NCBI RefSeq assembly: GCF_016808095.1
Contig: NC_068977.1
Location: 29,599,364 to 29,663,363 of the forward strand
Source of the DNA: Vigna angularis
Taxonomy: Eukaryota; Streptophyta; Magnoliopsida; Fabales; Fabaceae
DNA length: 64,000 bases
Direction: 5' to 3'
Below the pieces are notes generated by a model. The model saw nothing but the letters and a program-made list of their open reading frames with translations. It had not been told where the DNA came from and made no database searches. The position numbers and the translations under genes are program-made. Positions 51,571-60,100 of the stretch are shown piece after piece. Position 1 is the first letter of the stretch. Each line of letters opens with the position of its first letter.

Positions 51571-51944
51571 ACTTAATGCAAAACAAACTTAACACTATTT
51601 CTTCTTGATTGGTGAATTAAAAGAAGAAATCATGCTTCAAGAAGACTCAATTGCTCCAAGAAGCAGGAAAGTAAAGACATGAACCAATTAACCAAAAATA
51701 AAAGAACCGAGCAAGATCAAGAATTTAAAGGTACATCAGAATCAAAGTAATATTAGGCAAAAATATTAAAGCAAAACAATTTTAAAATTGGAACTACTAA
51801 AAATCCAAAAAGATCAATGGAACCCAGAAAAGACATAGGAAATAACAAGAATCTGGAAATTTAAATAGAAGAACAAAACAAAACAAAACAAAATTAAAAT
51901 GTGCATTACATTAAAGTCTGAAATAAAATCTGCAGAAGAATAAC

Positions 51945-52166
51945 ATTGCACTCTTTGACTAAAAATATGCCATGCTCCAACTCTCTCACTGCCTCCTTCA
52001 CCAGTTTTTCATTTTTGCCTTTTAAAGACCTATTCTTATCACGTCTTTCCTCCTTGGTGACTCTGATTTTATCAATCTTTGAAATAGCCTTCAAGACATT
52101 TTCCGCAACATTCCTGTCATATCTTTCAGGTCTGTTTTGCTTTCTCTCAAACTCAAAACTCCAGCC
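51945..52166 (-). pseudogene. RLP24: Captured exon of ribosome biogenesis gene RLP24
   Basis: After a splice-acceptor-like TTTTAG (ending 52167) the minus strand reads FEFERKQNRPERYDRN, then VAENVLKAISKIDKIRV, TKEERRDKNR, and KEAVRELEHGIFLVKE. This is the C-terminal half of the eukaryotic RLP24/L24e-like ribosome biogenesis factor, which joins early 60S precursors in the nucleolus. The N-terminal zinc-finger part is absent from the neighbouring DNA. The frame drifts into unrelated sequence after the final VKE. Some usual basic residues are replaced (SLKGKNEK where the family has a more lysine/arginine-rich run), in keeping with relaxed selection. It lies within the outer CACTA, so it is best read as a transduplicated fragment, not a host gene. 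Confidence 0.8.
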
Positions 52167-52847
52167 CTAAAACAAAAGCTGTTAAGTCTTCCTATAAAAA
52201 AGAAATATTAGAAACCATTAAGCAAACAAAAGTTTCAAACATAGTCAAAACTTTAAAAGTAATATTGAAGGTACCCTTAACTTTATTCAATGCTTTGTAC
52301 AGTAGAAGATGGAGAATCAATCTCATTCACTTATATTTTAATGTATAAAGTGGAACTCTAGGGAAAGTAGTTTAAAGATTGGTAGATAATAGAATTAAAA
52401 TTTATGATGCAGACTTCTCACTATCACAGGCTTTATTATTGAAAAACAAACAAGACACAAATAACTTTATGCCCACATAATTAGCAAATATGATGGGGTA
52501 AGATATGCAATAGAGGGGTTTAAGACCTACTTAAACCGACAATAAAGATTCCTAGGCAGATTAACCCTGCCACAACAGTAGATATTATCGCAATCATGTT
52601 CTTTTTACCTCCATCTGTATAATTTGAAGATACAAAAGTCATACAAGTTATTAGAACTTGACTATCATAGAAGCTTGTAAGAAATTTAAAAAGATTATTT
52701 GCTTCTCATCTTCATAGAAAATAAAAATCAACGTATCTTAGTGATTTAGACTTTGAGATGGCTAATTAGCTGAAATACAAGTTCAACCAAGATTTGTCAT
52801 TCTACTATCTTATATATCAGTTTAAATGTTGGAAACAAGATAGAAAC

Positions 52848-53226
52848 TGTGACACCCGGGCACTGACGAGGGCGGGGAGTGATCGCTGATGCAAGAGGCA
52901 CGAAGTGCAAGAGCCACAAACAAAGAGTGGCTCCTGGCAGGCTTCTAGTGGAAAGGACACATGGATGAATCAAACATACACCGAAATGAGAGGGATCTAG
53001 AGACTGTATAGGTATGAGACTATACAGTTGAAGGATAACTTAAAGGGATTGATTTGACTACTCATATCACCAAAATGCATTTGCTTTTCGATAGCCTAAC
53101 CCATAAGAACTTCATGGTTAAGCGTGCTTAGCCTGGAGTAATTTAGGGATGGGTGACCTTTTGGGAAGTTTTCCTGGAAAGTGTGCGAGTGAGGACAAAA
53201 CACCTGTAAGTTGCCGGGGCGTTACA
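52848..53226 (+). mobile_element. Cassandra-type solo LTR (TRIM element)
   Basis: The 379-base segment begins TGTGACACCC and ends GGGGCGTTACA. An exact 5-base duplication GAAAC flanks it (52843-52847 and 53227-53231). Its 3' half contains a 5S rRNA-like sequence. LTRs carrying a 5S-derived promoter are the defining trait of Cassandra, a terminal-repeat-in-miniature retrotransposon of plants. Only one LTR is present. It interrupts the outer CACTA element. Confidence 0.93.
53060..53190 (+). other. 5S rRNA-derived segment with pol III control boxes
   Basis: The segment cccataagaacttcatggtt then aagcgtgctta, followed by gggatgggtgacctttt and gggaagt, follows plant 5S rRNA (box A GTTAAGCGTGCT near 53118; box C GGATGGGTGACC near 53148), with many substitutions elsewhere. 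It is part of the Cassandra-type LTR, not a 5S gene. Confidence 0.9.
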
Positions 53227-53278
53227 GAAACAAGATGTATACAATCAAGATGTTGCCGACGGAAACACAACCTCTGGT

Positions 53279-53368
53279 GTCTGACATCTTCCTTCTCTCA
53301 AGGTTCTAATACAATGGAGGAGAGTCTGACATCTTCCTTCTCTCAAGGTTCTAATACAATGGAGGAGA
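53279..53368 (+). repeat. 45-bp tandem duplication
   Basis: Two exact or near-exact copies of ctgacatcttccttctctca plus aggttctaatacaatggagg, offset by 45 bases. Confidence 0.93.
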
Positions 53369-54181
53369 CTCTATTTGCACGCGGAAAGATGAGCTAGGTT
53401 GGAAGATGAGCACGAGAAAAAGGCACATGGAGAGGAAGACGCTCTTGAGAAGAAGAATAATAGTGCAGTAGGTAAAGTGAAAATATTAAGAGATATTGAC
53501 TCTAGCTTATCTACTTAACCGATGTAAAAAACGTCTACTGATTCGGTTCTGAAAAAACTGCAGCAATAGGACATAATAGACTTTATTCTACAAAAAGTTA
53601 TAGGACTTTATGACTCGGTTATGAAACAACCTAGGTAATATCTGATTCACTACAAAAAAGAAAGGCATTACTCTGTAATTTCCTTTCAAGTTAAATAATT
53701 TTTTGGAACATATCTCTTGAAGAAGGTACTAATGAATGTAATCTTTTGTCATTCAACAAAGAACAAAGTACAGAAGAAAAAAGGCTATGAATTATAAAAT
53801 CTAACTGTAAATAGAAAGCTCTTATGAATAAGAAAGCTCTTTTGTCATTTACATTCTTGACAATCTTCAAAAGAAATTCGACGAAGAATGAATAAGAAAA
53901 TAAAAAGACTTCAATCTGGTGAAATTGAGGTAGAATACCAAACAGGGATTGTCCAACTTGGAAAACTCGTAGCTGGTTATGTATGGGCTGCTTTAAATGA
54001 AACAATTGACAACGTTTGTGGAACTGTAAAACTAGTAGCAATCACATTCCCCCTGCTCCATAAAAGTGGTATATAACATAATCAGTAGATAGAACTAAAA
54101 GTTCTTTTTTTTCAGCGCCATTTTCACTAAACATATTATATAAAACGAGGGAAGAAAAAAAGAAAGAAAGGACTTGATTAC

Positions 54182-54347
54182 TTGGAAATGTAGCTCCTCC
54201 AACAAGGTCTATTTGGAAGTTAGGAGGTAGAGAACACATCTTTGATCTTTTCAAATAAGCCAATTCTTCAAGAACAATCGCTGCAGTAATTATAATACCA
54301 AAAAGGAACCCATAGCCTATCTTCCAATCACTTCCTGTTGGTGTATA
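54182..54347 (-). pseudogene. Captured exon of an unidentified membrane protein
   Basis: On the minus strand, CAG at 54350-54348 precedes an open stretch reading YTPTGSDWKIGYGFLF, GIIITAAIVLEELAY, and then KMCSLPPNFQIDLVGGATF, ending at a GT donor (54181). One strongly hydrophobic segment is visible. An upstream exon-like piece (ending at a GT donor after 54965, reading GIGIFALVLTILQ) would join in phase. The two together look like part of a multi-spanning membrane protein. I do not recognise the family. Confidence 0.4.
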
Positions 54348-54964
54348 CTGTGAAGGAACCAAAGTTTGTAATAAGAGGGATTAACAAAGTTAAGGAAATA
54401 AAAAACCAGTATATATAAATGGGACACTCGAATAAATACAATGAAAAATAAATATTTATTCTTTTATGAAAATCTGCAAGGATTTGACTATTAACCTTAT
54501 ATATGAAATAAATTTAAGTATTAGCAATATATAAATAAAATAACTATGAAATAACAATACAATAAAATACCATGTCGTAATTGTAATTAATAAAAAAAAA
54601 TTATATTTGGATTCCTTTAGCAAAGGGAAAACAAAATTACAACTGTCAAAGAACACCAAACACAGCATGATAAATTTTTAATTTAATAAATAGTCTTTAT
54701 TTTGAATCTAATTATATATGGATTTGAGTTAATTATATATTGATTTGAGTTAAATATAGCATTCAAAAAATAGAAAGAACATTGCATTGATGTTGGATGA
54801 TCATGCATAACACAGTTAAATAATTGCATCCCCAACACTATGTTAATGGTCGCAAATATGAGTGCCAACCTTACCTTAATTAACTTATTTTTCTTAATTC
54901 CTTTTGCTATCATAATTTATATAGAAATTATCTAGGCAAGGTTAGATATGGATCAGTGACAAAC

Positions 54965-55010
54965 CTGAAGAATAGTTAGTACAAGGGCAAATATGCCTAT
55001 GCCTCTGTGA
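54965..55010 (-). pseudogene. Second exon-like piece of the same unidentified membrane protein
   Basis: On the minus strand it reads DHRGIGIFALVLTILQ and ends at CTTCAG followed by GT (54964-54963). It is phase-compatible with the exon beginning at 54347. A stop lies upstream in the same frame, so it is a fragment or begins at an acceptor not clearly placed. Confidence 0.3.
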
Positions 55011-55348
55011 TCTAGCATTTAAGGGATCCTTGTGCCTAAAATGTCTAGCAATAACGTATTCCCTCCTTCAACAAAATCAAGTTTCAAGTTTCAAGATCCC
55101 AGTTGAAAAACACAATTAGGAATGGTCATCAATAACACTTTTCAACAATTACAACACACACACTAACCGAACCAAAATTCTATACTCTCTCCAATGGTCA
55201 TCTCGAACTCCAACCGAAATTGGAGTTTCAAACTCACAATTATCACAATATAATCAGCAAAATATATGTTTACATAGAGGATCTGGTAGAAGACTTTCTC
55301 CATAAGCAATTATACTGGAGAAGAATAGCAAGAGAAATTGAATTTCTT

Positions 55349-55373
55349 TATATATATATATATATATATATAT
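55349..55373. repeat. (TA)n microsatellite, left duplicate
   Basis: About 12 TA units. Confidence 0.9.
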
Positions 55374-55508
55374 TTTTTGTAAGTTTCTTTCAATTTGTCA
55401 TTTTTAGAGTTTATTATAGTGAAGCTAGTTGATCAGAGCAGAATTCTGGTCTAATTTAGCACTAAAAAAGCGATGCAAGACAAAGAAAAGAAAAGACAGA
55501 GCACCACC

Positions 55509-55734
55509 TTATAGCAAAGGCGCTTGGGCACCTCGAGGCTCCCTCCGGATCTCCGTCACCACGTCGTCACCTTCGTCTTCCTCCTCTTGTGCCGCCTCTT
55601 CCTCAAGGCAGAGCCTGCACGACGCGTGGAGGTCGAGCCACGGCGTGATGCAACCGGCATGGTAGAGGTGTTTGCAGGGCAACTGTTTGGCCTCAGCGTC
55701 AAAGAGGGAAATTTGGTCTTTGCACACAATATAA
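55509..55734 (-). pseudogene. Truncated duplicate of the RING-H2 gene
   Basis: The minus-strand copy keeps VCKDQISLFDAEAKQLPC to the C-terminus but lacks the N-terminal zinc ribbon and the first RING cysteine (now IVC instead of CAVC). A 9-base deletion turns HASCPLCRLC into HASCRLC, removing one Pro-Leu-Cys step. It is fused upstream to unrelated duplicated DNA. It is non-functional as a RING domain by these losses. Confidence 0.85.
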
Positions 55735-55826
55735 TCAGCAAAATATATGTTTACATAGAGGATCTGGTAGAAGACTTTCTCCATAAGCAATTATACTGGA
55801 GAAGAATAGCAAGAGAAATTGAATTT

Positions 55827-55829
<3 letters not shown>

Positions 55830-55868
<39 letters not shown>
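55830..55868. repeat. (TA)n microsatellite, right duplicate
   Basis: About 19 TA units. Confidence 0.9.
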
Positions 55869-55872
<4 letters not shown>

Positions 55873-56001
55873 TAAGTTTCTTTCAATTTGTCATTTTTAG
55901 AGTTTATTACAGTGAAGCTAGTTGATCAGAGCAAAATTCTGGTCTAATTTAGCACTAAAAAAGCGATGCAAGACAAAGAAAAGAAAAGACAGAGCACCAC
56001 C

Positions 56002-56535
56002 TTATAGCAAAGGCGCTTGGGCACCTCGAGGCTCCCTCCGGATCTCCCTCACCACGCCGTTACCTTCGTCTTCCTCCTCCTGTGCCGCCTCTTCCTCAAG
56101 GCAGAGCCTGCACAACGGGCACGACGCGTGGAGGTCGAGCCACGGCGTGATGCAACCGGCATGGTAGAGGTGTTTGCAGGGCAACTGTTTGGCCTCAGCA
56201 TCAAAGAGGGAAATTTGGTCTTTGCACACAGCGCAGAAAACAATGCCATTGGGGTCGAGTGCGGGAAGGAGCGAGGGTGTGACGTTGACGGAGGGAAGAG
56301 GGTAGGGTTTGGCGGGGAGGGGCTTGGGGGAGAGGAGTAAGAGCGCGTCGTGGAAAACGACGCTAAAGAGGTGTGATTCGACATTGTTTTGGGAGAAGGG
56401 AGAGGCCATTAGTTCGAGGAAGGAGGTGTGGCAGTGGAGACAGAGGAGAGGCGAGGGAAGGAGCGTGAGGGACACACACATATCGCATTCGTGGCACCAG
56501 TAGGTCTTCGTTTCTAGCTCCGCCGCTGTCGCCAT
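56002..56535 (-). CDS. RING-H2 ubiquitin-ligase-like protein carried in CACTA element
   Basis: An intact 177-codon frame from ATG at 56535 to a stop at 56002. Residues about 11-42 form a CxxC...CxxC zinc ribbon (begins YWCHECDMC, then LLCLHCHTSFLEL). Residues about 101-143 form a RING-H2 finger with all eight ligands: CAVC, then CKHLYHAGC, then CPLC. The tail is acidic (EEEAAQEEEDEG). This order is that of the plant RING1/CIP8/RDUF type E3 ligases, which transfer ubiquitin from an E2 to target proteins. The protein is shorter than usual members, with little between the two domains. The G+C-rich coding block contrasts with the AT-rich surroundings. It lies wholly inside the inner CACTA, so it is probably a captured, perhaps internally shortened copy. 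Whether it is expressed is unknown. An alternative is a host gene around which the CACTA ends happen to lie. Confidence 0.8.
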   Translation of the reverse strand: MATAAELETKTYWCHECDMCVSLTLLPSPLLCLHCHTSFLELMASPFSQNNVESHLFSVVFHDALLLLSPKPLPAKPYPLPSVNVTPSLLPALDPNGIVFCAVCKDQISLFDAEAKQLPCKHLYHAGCITPWLDLHASCPLCRLCLEEEAAQEEEDEGNGVVREIRREPRGAQAPLL

Positions 56536-57102
56536 CAGAGGTGTTTTCCTCTGCGAATGATTGTGAACTTAATAGGGAGGCACCCTTCTAGATTGCACGA
56601 ACACGCTCAACCACTGGAAATGCTTGCGCTCTTCACAACACTGCTATGCCAACAGAAGATGGAAGGGACCGATGATGCGCAAACAAAAGGGAATCAAACG
56701 AAGGAGGAGAAATTTGGAGGTACCCTCACATGCCCTCAGATTTCAATTTCGGGGAAGATAAGAGAGAAATTTGGGGGAAAGGAACTCCTGAAATTGCAAA
56801 TGGGCGAGGGAATACCAAAATTTGGGTTAAGTCATCGTGTACAATACTGAATACAATACCGAAGGCTCGTATCCGCCGGTATATTACGGCAGACGCAAAT
56901 TAGCGAAGGACACCTGACCGTCAGTAATTATTCGCTGCTAATACGCATGTTTCTTGTAGTGATTTTATGTATCGGTTCTCCTTGAACCGAGGCCTATAAA
57001 TTCATTAAAATTAAAAAAATGCCATCGTGTTTTCTTGTGCTTCGGTTTTCTGAGAACCAAAACGTATTACCCGCTTAGAATCTTCATTTTGTACTAGCGT
57101 TT

Positions 57103-60100
57103 ACATATGTTATTTGATTTTTTTTTTTTAAAGTTTGTTTTAAGTGTGATGTTAATACAGAAATTTAAGAGCTATAATATAAAAGCATAAATTCACATAT
57201 ACTATTTCAGATCCGATACAAGAGAGTATGTGATCATAAAAAAATTATAATGAGTGTCACATATCAAATAAAAGATTTTGATAAAGTTAAAATAAAATTA
57301 GTGAAGAAAGAAACCAAAGATTTAGCCATACAAAAAGAAGATTGAGGTGTACAGACATTGAAATCAATTTTTTTTTTGAAATATTTCATTTTTAGTTCAT
57401 GACTTTAATAGTTTTGAATCTATTTAATTGAATCTTCTTTGTTATAGTAGTTTAAATTTTGTTCTAAATTTAACTTCTTTGTTCACTGACTCTTCTTCAA
57501 CTTTATAAAAAAATATTTCATTTGATATTCATTTGATTACAGTAAAGACCTAATGAAAAGTCCATAACAAAACTAAGAAGAGTTTTTAAAAAATAATCCT
57601 CAAAGCAACATTATTTTGTTACCAAAGAAAAAAAACACTAGTTCGCAAGAACATTTTTAAAATAATCTCAATCTAATATTTAAAAAGAAAATTATATTGA
57701 ATTTTACTGTGTCTGACATATATATATAACACATAATTTATATCAACAATAAAGGATTCAACATAAATCACTAAACTTATTTACAAAAGTGTAATTTTTT
57801 TTAAATATTTAATTGATAGACAAAAATTAAGTGATATAAATAACTATATATATATATATATATATAATTATCGAAAGTTTAGTATTTTTAAAAAGTCATT
57901 AATAACTACATATAAATTGTCAAAGCTTACATTAATTGATCATCTTTACACAATAAGTATAATTACTTTAGATCGTAATGAGAAAGGGAAATATTAATAT
58001 ACTTACATGTCATGGTGATTAAAATATATGTATGTTTTTAAAATATTATTTGATGACAACTTAAAAAGATTAATTATTATGTATCTCTCAATGATTACAG
58101 TTCATACAGAATGAATAAAACGACAATCCGAGAAGAAATATTCTATATAACATGCAAATAAACGAGTTGACTATCATTAAAAGTCAACCACATTATTCTT
58201 ACATTTTTTTACATACGAAATGGAAAAGGAAAAAAGAAATTGATGATGGAAATCTAATCAGATGACACATGATGATGATTGACTTTTATGAACAGCATTG
58301 TTCTTTTTAAATTGTATGACATTTCATTCTCGGACTTTTCTGTTTCCCCTTAACACCATTATACTATGTGTGCAGAGTCTAATCAGATAACACCTGAACA
58401 AAGTTTTTTTTTTCTCTAAGAAATAAATTTAAGAAGAGTGAAAACTTTAAATACCTTAATAGAGTTTCAATCTGAGTTTCTTTCACTTTTTCTTTTTTTA
58501 ATTTTTATGATATAACTTTTGTTTACTTCCTTTGATTTTTAATAGTATTTTTCCGTCTTTCTAACATTTATATTGATTATTCTTTTATGTGACAAGGAAA
58601 CATACTTTCCATAATCTCACATAAGTTGGCATTTTTCTCAAAATAAGAAATCTTGAAGTGTGAACATGTCAGTGTTTAATTTTCTCAAAAATATAAATAT
58701 GCACAACAAATCGAAAAGTTAATGTAATTGTGAGAGTGTAGTTCCTTACCTATAGTTATATATATAATTTGAAATAGAGTTTTCATTTTAAAATTTAATG
58801 ACTTAGATTTGAAATAGTTTTATTGGATGATAGATAATTTTTAATATTAGCAAGTTTAAAGTTTATTTCTTAATATAATATTAGAATTATCGTTAGAATA
58901 TATTCTAACGAAGTTTATTGTTTGTTGAACACATCATTCCGTTTATTATCGAGTTATTACCGGAACATCCATTAGTAAGTAAAAACTTTACTTTATAAAC
59001 TGATTTTATGAAGTTGAATTAGACTTAAAATTTACTTCTTAACTAATACTTTATAAAAAAAATATTATATATTTTACAACAAATTTTAAAAACATATGAT
59101 TTTTCTAAATTAATTTTTTTCTTTAATTTTTAGAAATTATATTTATAAGAGACCAATATTAACTATTATTGTTGATAAGAATCTCTTATCAGAAAACCTT
59201 CACTAAAAGGCTTTTGAAATACAAGTGATAGAGATCAATACCTTTGTTAATTAGAGTTTCTTAAGTAACCCGTCCGTTCCAATTTCTAAAACAATATAAA
59301 CCTGAATTATTATGTGCACGAAAATTAAAAAAATGTTAGAAAAGAAAAACTTCTAATTACGATATTAACTAAATAAATTTTAATAAAAAATAATCCTAAT
59401 TAACAAATTGGTACGAAAAAAAATATATTTTTCATTTGGAATAATTAGCAAATAAATGATTGGACTTGAATTGATTAAAAATTTGAAAATAAATGTTATT
59501 AGTTATTTGTGGTTGATGTACACAATGCTTGATCCTAGTCATTTAAGCACTATTATATGAAAGATTAGAGAAGGTGGCATTTGGAATTAGGAATTCGTGG
59601 TATACATGAATTGTATCTTTCAGCAGCGACACTCAAAGATAAGTTCATTTAATTGGAATCTTTTCCATCATGATAATAAATATGCACTATACTCAATTAG
59701 TTTACCTTAACTTTAATCTTAATTAATCAACTAAAATTCTCTTGATCGTTGCTTACTCATTCTTAAATCCTTAAAAGCCTCGTTGACTTTAAGAACATGC
59801 TCCAAACAAGGTTTGAATTTTGAAAATTTCTTTTTGTAGTTTTATCTCGTAAAATGTCTGCTTCATAAACTTGTTTATGTTATCTTGCTGACCAAAAAAA
59901 AAACTATGATAAAATGAGCAGTATGCTGTGTTTGATGCTAGAACAAGCACTGAAACAATTTAAATAACCTTTGTCAGCAACCAATTCGTTAACAGTAGTT
60001 AAGATGAAAAACAAGATTATCCGAACATGGAACATTAAAAATTTGAAGAATCAAAGTGAAGTGATGAAAATAAAAAAGAAGTCAATTTATTGTAAAAGTA

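Larger units (their letters stand above)
55244..56228. repeat. 481-bp tandem duplication covering part of the RING gene
   Basis: The blocks starting cacaatataatcagcaaaat-like at 55244 and 55725 are direct copies offset by 481 bases, each with its own (TA)n tract of different length (55349-55373 and 55830-55868). The junction shares the word cacac/caca with the gene, suggesting a microhomology-driven event. The left copy has the RING gene's 3' half, the right copy leads into the full gene. Confidence 0.9.
53648..56961. mobile_element. Inner CACTA element with captured genes
   Basis: The left end is CACTACAAAAAAGAAAGG. The right end, read inward, is CACTACAAGAAACATGCG. An exact 3-base duplication ATT flanks it (53645-53647 and 56962-56964), and on both sides the DNA is the CGGTTC-rich end of the outer CACTA. 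The right subterminal region carries TACCGAAGG / CCGGTATATTA words like the element at 42925-45777. Contents on the minus strand: exon-like pieces of an unidentified membrane protein (54182-54347, 54965-55010), a partial and a full copy of a RING-H2 gene. No transposase was seen. Confidence 0.85.
51058..57099. mobile_element. Outer CACTA element carrying gene fragments and nested insertions
   Basis: The left end is CACTAGTGCAGTAAAGGG. The right end, read inward, is CGCTAGTACAAAATGAAG. TTT flanks both (51055-51057 and 57100-57102), weak on its own but consistent. Subterminal hairpin words cctcggttc...gaaccgaggc are dense at 51120-51300 and recur at 53515-53640 and 56966-57065, that is, on both sides of the inner element. 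This shows that the inner element split one original end region. It holds an RLP24 exon, a Cassandra-type solo LTR and a complete second CACTA. No transposase was seen, so it would depend on an autonomous relative. Confidence 0.75.

Noticed and set aside
53104..53190. A possible functional 5S rRNA gene
   Set aside because: Too many substitutions, no tandem 5S array, and it lies inside a segment with LTR-type ends and a target duplication.
53888..54076. 62-codon plus-strand frame in the inner CACTA
   Set aside because: No family recognised; stops just upstream and no splice context clearer than on the opposite strand.
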